Below are positions 41,623-50,668 of a stretch of DNA of 64,000 nucleotides, piece by piece. The DNA comes from Pseudooceanicola sp050897975 (GTDB lineage Bacteria > Pseudomonadota > Alphaproteobacteria > Rhodobacterales > Rhodobacteraceae). The notes under the pieces were generated by a model, which saw only the letters and a list, made by a program, of their open reading frames with translations, ran no database searches and had not been told where the DNA came from. The stretch covers positions 248,001-312,000 of the forward strand of contig NZ_JBPAXY010000002.1 of NCBI RefSeq assembly GCF_050897975.1. The letters are read 5' to 3'. How positions within the stretch are numbered: the stretch's first letter is position 1; the number at the start of each line of letters is the position of its first letter. The translations under genes were made by a program, and so were the position numbers.

Positions 41623-41924
41623 TTCGTCGTCTCCTTCGTCAGGGATTGGTAAAGGGTTTCCGCCAGGCCGATTCCCCCCGCAGCGACCATGGCGCGCGCC
41701 TGTTCCTCGCGCAGGAACGAGGCGAAGTGATCTTCCCCCGGGCCGCCGCCGAACCCCTCGGGCGTGCGACCCAACCCGGCGGATTTCAGCATTTCGGTCA
41801 GAAAGCTCGTCTCCATCTCGCGCGCGGCCTGCCACAGGGCGGGATCGCGCGGCGGAAGAGGGGGGCGTGCCGGACCACCCGCGGGCGGGGCGCCGGGGCG
41901 GGGGGCGAACAAGGGATCGGGCAT
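41619..41924 (-). CDS. flgJ: FlgJ-type rod-binding protein (rod domain only)
   Basis: 101 residues. Pro-rich N-terminus, then AAREMETSFLTEMLKSAGLG (about 32-51) and the closing helix GGIGLAETLYQSL, which are the FlgJ N-terminal rod-capping domain. The muramidase half of enteric FlgJ is absent, as is normal in alphaproteobacteria. The ATG at 41924 has GGAGG seven bases before it. Divergent from fliK. Confidence 0.85.
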   Translation of the reverse strand: MPDPLFAPRPGAPPAGGPARPPLPPRDPALWQAAREMETSFLTEMLKSAGLGRTPEGFGGGPGEDHFASFLREEQARAMVAAGGIGLAETLYQSLTKETTK

Positions 41925-42035
41925 GGGACAACCTCCAATTTGAGCGAGTTTCCGTGAAAATGACCCCCGAGCGGTAAAGATGCGGTAACCGCCATCGCGC
42001 CAGGATGGGGCCACGGAAGAAGTCCGGAGGTTGTC

Positions 42036-44723
42036 ATGCCCGTTTCCCCCCTGCCCCCTGCCCTGACACTGGCCGCCCCGCCGCGCGGCGGCCCCGACTC
42101 GGTTGCGCCGTCCACCCGGTCCGGCGCCGGGGCAGAGCCTCCGTTCGATCAGGTTTACGCCCGCCTGACCCGCCCGCAGGGCGACGACGCCCACCCCGAC
42201 GCGCGGTCCAACCCGCAGGCGGAGGCACGACCGGATCCCCGGGCCAGGGATGCGGCAGCGGAAACGCCGGAGCAGCCCGATCCGACCGCCGAGGGCGAGA
42301 CCATGGATCAGGCACCGCCGCCGACCGAGGCTGCCCACAGCGCCCCGACGCCCCCCCAGACGGGGCTGGCGACACCTGACGCAGCGCCGCGTCCGGCGGG
42401 CGGCAAGGGGGATGACAGGCCCCTGCCACGGGCCGATTCGCAAGGCGCGAAGGCCGCACCCGGGGCCGCCCCGGGGTCCGCGCCCGCAGCGGCCCGCCGC
42501 CCCGAGGGCGCAGCAAACCCGGTCGCCAGCGCCGTCACGCCTGCCGCGCCCGCCACATCTTCTTGGTCGGAACAGCCCGCGACGATCCGCTCTGCCGCTG
42601 CCGAGGCCTCCGCCTTGCCCCGCCGCACAGCCAAGACGCCCGAACCGACCTCGGCCCCCATAGAACACCGTGCCGACCTGCCCCGCAGGGCCAGGCAACC
42701 GCGCGTCACACCCCCGGCTGCATCGCCCGCGGTACAGGAGGCGCCCCGCCCGACCCCCGCGCCCGTCGCCCCCGTCGCGCCCGAAACCAAAGCCACGGCC
42801 ACCGTGCCAGGCTCCAGCGTCCCCACGTCCCCCGCCGTCACACCGGGCCAGGGCGCAACCGATCAACGCCCGCGCCCGACCCGCCCCGATCTTCCGACCC
42901 GCGCGCAGGGCAAATCCCCATCCGGTGCCAAAGCCTCGCCTGAGGTCCCCGCCAAGGCGGCGACCGTCGCCCCCCTCTCCCGGACACCCGCCGAGCCTCG
43001 CCCGGCGCCCCCTCAGCCCGCGCCCGCCCGCAGCGCGGACGATCCGGCACAACCGCAACGCTACACAGAAGCCCCGAGGCCCCGGGTCCAGGCCGTCGAA
43101 ACGACCCCGCCCGACCGTGCCCAGACCCGCCCCCACGACACGGCCCCGCCGAGGCAAGCTGCGCCTTCCCGCACCACCGGAGGCCCCCTGCCCGCCGCCG
43201 TCACGGTTGCCGCGCCGAAACCAGCCGCACCTTCGGCCCCGGCAGAGCCCGCCCCGGTCGCCCGCGAGGGGGCTCCCGCTGCGATGGTCGCCAAATCCCC
43301 CCCCCCGAGCCGCGCGGAGGCGCCCCGCCCCCGGCTAGACCCTGCCCAAACCGCCGTGACCACCCCGCGCGAAGGCGTCCCGGCGCCACGCGAGGTCCTC
43401 CCGCTGTTCCAGAGGGTTGGGGGGGCCGGGACCAAACGCGCGCCCCTTGCGACTGTTGCACCGACCTCTTCGCCCCAGGACGAGTCACCGCGCCGGGCCG
43501 CGCCTGACGTGCCCATTGCCCCCGCAAAACGGACCCGCGCGGATCCCGCCACACCCCCGGCACCCCTTTTCCGCCGTGCGGACGCCCCCACACCTGCCGC
43601 GCCCGCGCCATCGCCGGGCCCCAACCCGGCACCGCCAGTCCTCACGCAGGCCAGCCCTGAAGGCGGCACATCGCGCATCCCCCTCCCCGCTGTGGCGTCG
43701 CCCAGCCCCAACCCGCGCGCCAAGGTCGCGTCGGACGCCCCCCCTGCGCCTGCTGTCGCGGGTCCCGCCACGCAGGACGCCGGCCCCATGCCTTTCCGCA
43801 CGCAACGCCTGCCCGCCCCCGGCCAAGGTGGCGGGGCAACCGCGGGCACCGGTTCCACCCCGCCCCCCGGCCCGGCCCCGCAACCAGCCCCAAGCCCTGT
43901 TCCGCCCCCCGTCGCAAGCGTCGAGACGCGCGGCACCGCTGCCATCGCGCCCCCGCCCATCGCGCCCCCGCCCCTTGCGGCACAGGCCAGCCCGGTCTTT
44001 CGTCCCGCCCGGGCCGACCCGGCCCCGCTGCCCCGCACATCCCCCCGCACGGCGGCCAAGGCACCCGCGGCACCGATCCTGCCACCCCTGCGCAATGGCG
44101 TGGCGCGGCCCGCCGGCGTTGCCCAACCGCCCGCCTTTTCCCCGACCCCGCCCGACCCCGCCCTGCTGCAGGGGGCCGACCCCGACAGCCAGGCCAGTAC
44201 CCCCGCCGCCGACGGTGGCCTGCCTACGGGCGAGGCGCCGCAAACAGCCAGCGAGGCGCTGCGCCTTTCGGCCACAGCGACCCGCCCCGACGCAACGCGC
44301 CCCCTTGCCCATCAGGTGGCCCAGCAGATCGCCCAGGCCACCAGCCGCGCCGCCCAGGCCCCGACAGAGCTGCACCTCGACCCCGAGGAACTGGGCCGCC
44401 TGACCCTGCGGCTCAGCACCGACGAGACCGCCGTCACCCTGCACCTGACCGCCGAACGGGCCGAAACCTCCGACCTGCTGCGCCGCCATATCGCCCTGCT
44501 GGAAGACAGCTATCGCGCCCTGGGCTACGAGCGGATCGAGATCATGCTGAATGGCCGCCACGCGGGCGGTGGCGCAGGCCAGGGCGGTGGCCAGGGCACC
44601 AGCTTGGGCCCCGACGCCTCCCTCCTGTCCGAGGCACCGCCCGAGGGGACCACCCCCGAGGCCCGTGGCCCGGAGCCTGCCGCGCCCAGACCGGGCACCG
44701 ACCGGGTCGACCTGCGGCTTTGA
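42036..44723 (+). CDS. fliK: Flagellar hook-length control protein FliK
   Basis: 895 residues. About 740 residues of extremely Pro/Ala/Arg-rich low-complexity sequence, an unfolded ruler, precede the conserved C-terminal hook domain (about 745-860: LHLDPEELGRLTLRLSTDET and RRHIALLEDSYRALGYERIE). A Gly-rich tail follows. FliK measures the hook and triggers the FlhB specificity switch. It is much longer than enteric FliK (about 400), which would fit a long intrinsically disordered ruler. Next gene is flgD, the hook cap scaffold. Confidence 0.92.
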   Translation: MPVSPLPPALTLAAPPRGGPDSVAPSTRSGAGAEPPFDQVYARLTRPQGDDAHPDARSNPQAEARPDPRARDAAAETPEQPDPTAEGETMDQAPPPTEAAHSAPTPPQTGLATPDAAPRPAGGKGDDRPLPRADSQGAKAAPGAAPGSAPAAARRPEGAANPVASAVTPAAPATSSWSEQPATIRSAAAEASALPRRTAKTPEPTSAPIEHRADLPRRARQPRVTPPAASPAVQEAPRPTPAPVAPVAPETKATATVPGSSVPTSPAVTPGQGATDQRPRPTRPDLPTRAQGKSPSGAKASPEVPAKAATVAPLSRTPAEPRPAPPQPAPARSADDPAQPQRYTEAPRPRVQAVETTPPDRAQTRPHDTAPPRQAAPSRTTGGPLPAAVTVAAPKPAAPSAPAEPAPVAREGAPAAMVAKSPPPSRAEAPRPRLDPAQTAVTTPREGVPAPREVLPLFQRVGGAGTKRAPLATVAPTSSPQDESPRRAAPDVPIAPAKRTRADPATPPAPLFRRADAPTPAAPAPSPGPNPAPPVLTQASPEGGTSRIPLPAVASPSPNPRAKVASDAPPAPAVAGPATQDAGPMPFRTQRLPAPGQGGGATAGTGSTPPPGPAPQPAPSPVPPPVASVETRGTAAIAPPPIAPPPLAAQASPVFRPARADPAPLPRTSPRTAAKAPAAPILPPLRNGVARPAGVAQPPAFSPTPPDPALLQGADPDSQASTPAADGGLPTGEAPQTASEALRLSATATRPDATRPLAHQVAQQIAQATSRAAQAPTELHLDPEELGRLTLRLSTDETAVTLHLTAERAETSDLLRRHIALLEDSYRALGYERIEIMLNGRHAGGGAGQGGGQGTSLGPDASLLSEAPPEGTTPEARGPEPAAPRPGTDRVDLRL

Positions 44724-44756
44724 CCGCCTTCTTCACCGCCCAGCAAAGGGATCCCC

Positions 44757-45428
44757 ATGGATACGATCACCAGCGTCCCCTCCGCCGCCGCCCCCACGAC
44801 CAGCCCGACCGGCACGACGGAAACCGCCACCGCCATCTCTTCGGATTTCGAGACCTTCCTGAAGATGCTCTCGACCCAACTGCGCAATCAGGACCCGCTG
44901 GAGCCCGTGAAGTCCGAGGATTTCGCGGTGCAGCTGGCCACCTTTTCCGGGGTCGAACAGCAGGTGCTGACCAATACCCTGCTGGAAGAGCTGAGCGGGA
45001 GGCTGGCCGCCGCCTCGATCTCCGACCTGGCCTCCTGGGTCGGTCTCGAGGCGCGGTCGGCGGCCCCGGCGGCCTGGACGGGGGCGCCAATCGACATCTC
45101 GATCAACCCGCTGGCGGCCGCCGACCGCACGGTGCTGGTGGTACGCAACGCCGCGGGGGATGAGGTCTATCGCAACGAGGTTGCCGCCAGCGCCGACACG
45201 ATCAGCTGGGACGGGCGCGGCAACGGTGGCCAGGCGCAGCCCCATGGCAACTACACCTTCGAGCTGGAGAATTACGCCGGAGAAGAGCTGCTGGCGGTGG
45301 ACCGGCTGGAAAGCTACGCCCTGGTGACCGAGGCGCGGATGATCGACGGCGAAACCGTGCTGGTCACCGACGCGGGCGAACTGGTGCCCAGCGATCTGGT
45401 CTCGGGCCTGCGCCAGCCGCCGGCCTGA
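44757..45428 (+). CDS. flgD: Flagellar hook cap scaffold FlgD
   Basis: 223 residues. Thr/Ser-rich N-terminus, DFETFLKMLSTQLRNQDPLE (about 30-49) and EDFAVQLATFSGVEQQV (about 54-70), the FlgD N-terminal signature. The Ig/Tudor-like C-terminal half has SWDGRGNGGQAQPHGNYTFE (about 150-169). FlgD caps the growing hook. The hook gene flgE does not follow here; instead the flagellar block ends. Confidence 0.95.
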   Translation: MDTITSVPSAAAPTTSPTGTTETATAISSDFETFLKMLSTQLRNQDPLEPVKSEDFAVQLATFSGVEQQVLTNTLLEELSGRLAAASISDLASWVGLEARSAAPAAWTGAPIDISINPLAAADRTVLVVRNAAGDEVYRNEVAASADTISWDGRGNGGQAQPHGNYTFELENYAGEELLAVDRLESYALVTEARMIDGETVLVTDAGELVPSDLVSGLRQPPA

Positions 45429-45522
45429 GCCCCACGAGGCGCGACCGAAGGGAGGGAGGCGCGCGCTTGCGCCGCCCGCGCCGGGCAGCCTAGGAAGGTC
45501 CGAGCCACCCTAAGGGACCGTG

Positions 45523-46455
45523 ATGATCCACCCGCCCGACCTGCCCCGGCGCCTGCACGCGACGCTGGCCGCCCGCCTGCCCTCCGCGCCCCCGCCAGAG
45601 GCCTGGCAGCCGCTGACCGGCGGGCGCAGCAACCTGTGCTGGCGCCTGCCCGGACCCGGGGGCGAAGGTGCCGCTGCGGACGATCTGGTTTTGAAACTCT
45701 ACCGCCCCGACCAGGGCAGCGCCCTTTTCCCCAATGATGCGGGCATCGAAGCGGCCACGCTGGCGGCGCTGCGCGGCCAGGATCTGGCGCCGGACCTGGT
45801 GGATCAATGGCAAGACCCGCTGGGCCCCTGCCTGCTCTATCGCCACCTGCCCGGCCCGACCTGGCGGCAGGATCCGGCGGCGGTGGCGCGGTTGTTGCGA
45901 CGGCTGCATGACCTGCCCCCGAGCCGCGCGCCCGAGGCCCTGCGCCGCGTCCCCGACGGCCCGGCGGCCCTGCGCGCGGCGATCCTGGCGGCGCTGCCAG
46001 CGCAGCCCGCCCAGGACAGCGCCGAACAGGCAAGCTTGCGCGCCACGCTGCACCGGCTGCCCGACCCCGGCCCTCTGCCGCCCGCCCGGGCGGTCCTGCT
46101 GCATGGCGATCCGGTGCCCGGGAATATCGTCATGACCCCCGGGGGCGCGCGGCTGATCGACTGGCAATGCCCGGCCCTGGGCGATCCCGGCCATGACCTG
46201 GCGCTGTTCCTGTCGCCTGCGATGATGCGGATTTACCGAGGCCAGCCCCTGTCAGAGGCCGAGCGCAATGCGTTTCTGGCGGCCTATGGCGCACCGGACA
46301 CCCGCGCCCGGCTGACCGCCCTGGCTCCGCTGCGGCACCTGTGGATCGCGGCCTATTGCCTGGCCCGCGCTCGGACCGCCGCGCCGCAGGAGGCCGCGCT
46401 GGACATCGCCGCCGCCCGGGACGAGCTGGCGGGGTTCGACCCAGTATCAGGCTGA
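45523..46455 (+). CDS. Aminoglycoside/choline kinase-like phosphotransferase
   Basis: 310 residues of the APH/choline-kinase fold: the nucleotide loop LTGGRSNLCWRL (about 27-38), LLHGDPVPGNIVM (about 189-201) with the catalytic HGD...N pattern, and LIDWQCPALGDPGHDLALFL (about 207-226) with the metal-binding Asp. Substrate unknown. A GTG codon three bases earlier is an alternative start. It is a single gene convergent with ubiB. Confidence 0.85.
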   Translation: MIHPPDLPRRLHATLAARLPSAPPPEAWQPLTGGRSNLCWRLPGPGGEGAAADDLVLKLYRPDQGSALFPNDAGIEAATLAALRGQDLAPDLVDQWQDPLGPCLLYRHLPGPTWRQDPAAVARLLRRLHDLPPSRAPEALRRVPDGPAALRAAILAALPAQPAQDSAEQASLRATLHRLPDPGPLPPARAVLLHGDPVPGNIVMTPGGARLIDWQCPALGDPGHDLALFLSPAMMRIYRGQPLSEAERNAFLAAYGAPDTRARLTALAPLRHLWIAAYCLARARTAAPQEAALDIAAARDELAGFDPVSG

Positions 46456-46474
46456 CGCCGCCAAGGCGAAGGGC

Positions 46475-48007
46475 CTAGCCCAGCCCGGCGCCCAGAAGCA
46501 CCAGCACCGCCCCCAGGGCCAGACCCCCGGCGCCCCAGGCCAGGCGCGGCCAAAGCGGCGGGCGCGGTGGCTTCGGCGGACCCTGCAATTGCCGGGTCAG
46601 CACCTCGTCCACCAGGTCGGGCAGGCGCGGCCCGTAGCGGCCCAGCACCTTTACCGTGCGGCCAAGATCGGTCAGCATGGCGCGCGGGCCGATGCTTTTC
46701 TCGATATACTCCTGCACGATGGGTTTCGCCGTATCCCAGATGTTCACCTGCGGGTTCAGCGAGCGCGCCACCCCTTCGACCACCACCATGGTGCGTTGCA
46801 GCAAGATCAGCTCGGTCCGCGTCTCCATGCCGAAACGTTCGGTGACTTCAAAGAGATAGCTCAGCAGTCGCCCCATGGAGATACGGGTGGCATCCATGCC
46901 GAAGATCGGCTCGCCCACGGCGCGCAGGGCGCGGGCAAACTCGTCCACATCACGGTCGGCGGGCACATAGCCCGCTTCGAAATGCACCCGCGCCACGCGG
47001 TGGTAGTCGCGCTTGATGAAACCGTAGAGGATCTCGGCATAGACCCGGCGGGTGTATTCGTCGATATGGCCCATGATGCCGAAATCATAGGCCAGCAGGG
47101 TGCCATCGGCGGCCACCTTCAGGTTGCCGTGATGCATGTCGCCGTGGAAATAGCCGTCGCGCAGCGCATGTTTCAGGAACAGCGACAGCACCCGCTCGCC
47201 CAGCTCGGCGCGGTCGATGCCCGCCGCATCCATGGCCTCGGTATCGCCCAGGGGGATCCCCTCGACCCAGGACATGGTCATGACCCGGCGCCCCGAGTGG
47301 AACCAGTCGACGGCGGGCAGTTTGAAGCCCGCGTCACCCTCGGTATTGGCCGCGTATTCGCTGGCGGCGGCGGCTTCCAGGCGCAGATCCAGCTCGGCCC
47401 GGACCACGCCGTCGAAATGCTCGATCACGTCCGAGGGACGCAGGCGGCGGGAAAAGGGCGCCAGGGTCTCGATCATCCAGGCGGCGAAATAGAAGGCGTC
47501 CACATCCTTGTGGAAAGCGCGCTCGATGCCCGGGCGCAGGATCTTCACCGCCACTTCCTGGCCGGTCTCGGCCAGCCGCGCCTTGTGTACCTGGGCGATG
47601 GAGGCGGCGGCGATCGGTTCGCTGAAGTCGGAGAAGAGCTCTTCCGCCGAGTGGCCCAGTTCGGCCTCGACCGCGCGCATCGCCTCGGTGCGGCTGAAGG
47701 GGGGCAACTTGTCCTGAAGGACGCGCAGCTGCTGCGCCAGGTCTGGGCCCACCACATCGGGGCGGGTCGACAAGATCTGGCCGAACTTGATGTAGGCCGG
47801 GCCAAGCGCAGTCAGGGCGCCGGGCAGCGGCGGCTGGCTGGGGTCGCCCTTCAGGCCGAGGAACTGAAAGGGCCAGCCGATGACCCGGGCGGCCAGGCGC
47901 AGCAGCGGCGGGGCATCGTAGGCGTCGAGCAGCAGTTTCATCGCGCCCGAGCGTTCGAAGGTGGCGCCGGTGCGCACCAGCCGCCAGATGTTATGGGGTC
48001 CGCGCAT
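46475..48007 (-). CDS. ubiB: Ubiquinone biosynthesis accessory factor UbiB
   Basis: 510 residues of the ABC1/ADCK kinase-like family: KFGQ (74-77), the Ala-rich loop AAASIAQVH (133-141), Lys155 in VAVKIL, HGDMHHGNL and AYDFGIMG for metal binding, and one or two C-terminal membrane helices (about 488-508). UbiB is an ATPase needed for aerobic ubiquinone synthesis, perhaps helping to extract lipid intermediates. It lies three bases after the ubiE stop, as in many alphaproteobacteria. Confidence 0.96.
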   Translation of the reverse strand: MRGPHNIWRLVRTGATFERSGAMKLLLDAYDAPPLLRLAARVIGWPFQFLGLKGDPSQPPLPGALTALGPAYIKFGQILSTRPDVVGPDLAQQLRVLQDKLPPFSRTEAMRAVEAELGHSAEELFSDFSEPIAAASIAQVHKARLAETGQEVAVKILRPGIERAFHKDVDAFYFAAWMIETLAPFSRRLRPSDVIEHFDGVVRAELDLRLEAAAASEYAANTEGDAGFKLPAVDWFHSGRRVMTMSWVEGIPLGDTEAMDAAGIDRAELGERVLSLFLKHALRDGYFHGDMHHGNLKVAADGTLLAYDFGIMGHIDEYTRRVYAEILYGFIKRDYHRVARVHFEAGYVPADRDVDEFARALRAVGEPIFGMDATRISMGRLLSYLFEVTERFGMETRTELILLQRTMVVVEGVARSLNPQVNIWDTAKPIVQEYIEKSIGPRAMLTDLGRTVKVLGRYGPRLPDLVDEVLTRQLQGPPKPPRPPLWPRLAWGAGGLALGAVLVLLGAGLG

Positions 48008-48010
48008 GGG

Positions 48011-48751
48011 TCAGAGTTTCCAGCCGGAGTGCAGGCAGGCGATGCCCAGCGACAGGTTGCGATATTTTGCGTTGTCGAACCCGGCCTTGCGCACCATCCC
48101 CAGGAAGGTTTCCTGATCGGGGAACTTGCGGATCGATTCCACCAGGTACTGATAGCTGTCGCGGTCGCCCGCGATCATCTGGCCCATGGGGGGAATGCAG
48201 TTGAAGCTGTAGCGGTCATAGGCCCATTGCAGCGCCGGAGTGGGGATCTGGCTGAACTCCAGCACCATCAGGCGGCCGCCAGGGCGCAGCACGCGGTAGG
48301 CCTCATTCAGGGCCTCCTGCGGGCGGGTGACGTTCCGGATGCCGAAGCTGATCGTGTAGACGTCAAAGGTATTGTCCTCGAAGGGCAGCGCCATGGCGTC
48401 GCCCACCACCCAGTCCAGGCTGTCGGCCATCGAGGCCGCCTCGGCGCGTTTGCGCCCCTCGATCAGCATCGGTTCGGTCAGGTCCAGCACCGTGGCATGG
48501 CCCGAACCGGCGCGTTTGAGGAAACGGAAGGAGATGTCGCCGGTGCCACCGGCCACATCCAGCAGGCGCTGGCCCGGGCGCGGCGCCAGCCAGTCCATCA
48601 TCGCATCCTTCCAGATGCGGTGGATGCCCAGCGACATGGCATCGTTCATCACGTCGTATTTCGACGCCACCGAGCCGAAGACGCCCTGCACACGGCCGGC
48701 CTTCTCGGATTCCGGGATCTCGGTAAAGCCAAAATGGGTGGTCTTTTCCAT
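48011..48751 (-). CDS. ubiE: Ubiquinone/menaquinone C-methyltransferase UbiE
   Basis: 246 residues. Class I SAM methyltransferase with VFGSVASKYDVMNDAMSLG (about 24-42), SAM motif LDVAGGTGD (64-72), ISFGIRNVT-type (TISFGIRNV, about 132-140) and RPGGRLMVLEFS (about 160). It methylates the quinone ring. Start at 48751 matches the family; the frame stays open upstream without signals. First gene of a ubiE-ubiB pair, divergent from mutM across repeat copy C. Confidence 0.96.
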   Translation of the reverse strand: MEKTTHFGFTEIPESEKAGRVQGVFGSVASKYDVMNDAMSLGIHRIWKDAMMDWLAPRPGQRLLDVAGGTGDISFRFLKRAGSGHATVLDLTEPMLIEGRKRAEAASMADSLDWVVGDAMALPFEDNTFDVYTISFGIRNVTRPQEALNEAYRVLRPGGRLMVLEFSQIPTPALQWAYDRYSFNCIPPMGQMIAGDRDSYQYLVESIRKFPDQETFLGMVRKAGFDNAKYRNLSLGIACLHSGWKL

Positions 48752-48840
48752 CGTCGCGTCCTGCCTTATCTGTCTGTCTCTCCTTATAGGGCGAAGGGGG
48801 GCCGCTGCAATGCGACCCGCGCGCATGTGAGAACGGGGGA

Positions 48841-48917
48841 AGGGGGCCTTGCCCCCTCTTGAGCCCCGGGGGCTCAATTCGCCCCCGCGGATATTTGACG
48901 GCCAGAAAATGGGAGGG
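48841..48917 (+). repeat. Dispersed intergenic repeat, copy C
   Basis: AGGGGGCCTTGCCCCCT, hairpin TTGAGCC-ccggg-GGCTCAA, TTCGCCCCC, GCGGATATTTGACGGCC, then AGAAAATGGGAGGGGG. The final purine tract is directly the ribosome site of mutM, four to five bases before its ATG. Confidence 0.75.
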
Positions 48918-48921
48918 GGTC

Positions 48922-49773
48922 ATGCCCGAATTGCCAGAGGTAGAGACGGTCCGGGCGGGGCTGGCGCCTGCCATGGAGGGGGCGGTGATCACCCGCGCGG
49001 CGGTGAACCGGCCCGATCTGCGCTGGCCCTTCCCTGAAGGCATGGCGGCACGGCTGACCGGGCAGCGGGTGCTGCGCCTGCGGCGGCGGTCGAAATACAT
49101 CCTGGCGGATCTGTCTGGGGGCGAAAGTCTGCTGATCCATCTAGGGATGTCGGGGCGGATGACCGTTTCGGGCGATCCGCTGGGCCGCTTCGTGCATGAC
49201 CATCCGGCGGCGCAGAAACATGATCATGTGGTGCTGGACATGTCGAACGGCGCGCGCATCACCTTCAACGATCCGCGCCGCTTTGGCGCCATGGACCTGC
49301 TGCCGACGGAGGGGGCCGAGGCGCACCCCCTGCTGGCCGGGCTGGGGCCAGAACCCCTGGGCAACCAGTTCGACGGCGCCTATCTGGCCGCCCGGCTGAA
49401 ACCCAGGCGCAGCCCGATCAAGACCGCCCTGCTGGACCAGAAGGTGGTGGCGGGGCTGGGCAATATCTATGTCTGCGAAACCCTCTATCGCGCCCGCCTG
49501 TCGCCCGCGCGCCGCTGTGACCGGATTGCCACGGACCGTCTGGCCGCCCTGGTGCCGATCATCCGCGACGTTCTGACCGAAGCCATCGCCGCGGGCGGCT
49601 CTTCCCTGCGCGATTTCCGCCAGGCCGACGGCGAATTGGGCTATTTCCAGCACAGTTTCGACGTCTACGGGCGCGAGGGCGCCCCCTGTCGCACCCCCGG
49701 CTGCGAGGCCTCGATTCGTCGCCTGGTGCAATCGGGGCGGTCCAGCTTCTACTGCCCGCAATGCCAAAGATAG
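48922..49773 (+). CDS. mutM: Formamidopyrimidine-DNA glycosylase MutM (Fpg)
   Basis: 283 residues. The N-terminal PELPEVETVR (2-11) gives the catalytic proline and glutamate; LIHLGMSGR, NDPRRFGAMD and VAGLGNIYVCE lead to the helix-two-turn-helix. The C-terminal zinc finger has four cysteines (CRTPGC...YCPQC). It excises oxidised purines such as 8-oxoguanine. All key residues are present. GGAGGGGG supplied by the repeat element lies just before the ATG. Confidence 0.97.
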   Translation: MPELPEVETVRAGLAPAMEGAVITRAAVNRPDLRWPFPEGMAARLTGQRVLRLRRRSKYILADLSGGESLLIHLGMSGRMTVSGDPLGRFVHDHPAAQKHDHVVLDMSNGARITFNDPRRFGAMDLLPTEGAEAHPLLAGLGPEPLGNQFDGAYLAARLKPRRSPIKTALLDQKVVAGLGNIYVCETLYRARLSPARRCDRIATDRLAALVPIIRDVLTEAIAAGGSSLRDFRQADGELGYFQHSFDVYGREGAPCRTPGCEASIRRLVQSGRSSFYCPQCQR

Positions 49774-49839
49774 CTTGATCCACAGGGACAACCTGATAGG
49801 GAATCGACCCTACATCTCAGCAACAGGGACACTCACCCC

Positions 49840-50616
49840 ATGGCTTACGAGACGATCATCGTCGAGATCGAAGACCACATCGCGCTGGTGAAACTGAACC
49901 GGCCGGATGCGATGAACGCGCTGAACGACGTGCTTCTGGGCGAGCTGGCCTCGGCGCTGAAGGCGGCGCAGAAGGACCCGAAGGTCCGCTGCATCGTGCT
50001 GACCGGCAGCGAAAAGTTCTTTGCCGCAGGCGCCGACATCAAGATGATGGCCGAGAAAAGCTTCGTCGATGTCTTTTCCGAAGACCTGTTCTCGGAGGCG
50101 ACGGCCACGATTACCCGTGTGCGCAAGCCGATCATCGCGGCGGTGTCGGGCTATGCCCTGGGCGGCGGCTGCGAACTGGCGATGATGTGCGATTTCATCA
50201 TCGCGGGCGACAACGCCAAGTTCGGCCAGCCCGAGATCAACCTGGGCGTCATGGCGGGCATCGGCGGCAGCCAGCGCCTGACCCGCGCCGTGGGCAAGGC
50301 CAAGGCGATGGACATGAACCTGACGGGCCGTTTCATGGATGCCGAAGAGGCAGAGCGCGCGGGCCTGGTGTCGCGCGTGGTGCCCTGCAAGAAGTTGCAA
50401 GAAACCGCCATGGCCGCCGCGGCCAAGATCGCCGAGAAAAGCATGATTTCGGTCATGGCGGTGAAAGAGGCGGTGAACCGCGCCGAGGAAACCACCCTGG
50501 CCGAGGGGCTGCTGTTCGAAAAGCGGCTGTTCCATTCGATGTTCGCCACCGAAGACCAGAAGGAAGGCATGACCGCCTTCCTGGAAAAGCGCGAACCGCA
50601 GTTCCGCGACCGCTAA
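49840..50616 (+). CDS. Enoyl-CoA hydratase
   Basis: 258 residues of the crotonase fold. Both catalytic glutamates are present: Glu112 (GGGCELAMMCD) and Glu132 (GQPEINLG), with the oxyanion-hole segments FAAGADIKMM (61-70) and ALGGGC. This predicts hydration of trans-2-enoyl-CoA in fatty-acid or short-chain acyl-CoA degradation. It is 66 bases after mutM on the same strand and could share its transcript. TTGATCCACA near 49778 has only partial likeness to a DnaA box. Confidence 0.93.
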   Translation: MAYETIIVEIEDHIALVKLNRPDAMNALNDVLLGELASALKAAQKDPKVRCIVLTGSEKFFAAGADIKMMAEKSFVDVFSEDLFSEATATITRVRKPIIAAVSGYALGGGCELAMMCDFIIAGDNAKFGQPEINLGVMAGIGGSQRLTRAVGKAKAMDMNLTGRFMDAEEAERAGLVSRVVPCKKLQETAMAAAAKIAEKSMISVMAVKEAVNRAEETTLAEGLLFEKRLFHSMFATEDQKEGMTAFLEKREPQFRDR

Positions 50617-50668
50617 GCGCCAGGGCGGGCGGCCCGGCGCCGCCCCCTGACCCGGCCAGGCACCCAGC

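Noticed and set aside
42166..43900. Tandem repeats inside fliK
   Set aside because: The sequence is low complexity (Pro/Ala/Arg) but has no fixed repeat unit on reading.
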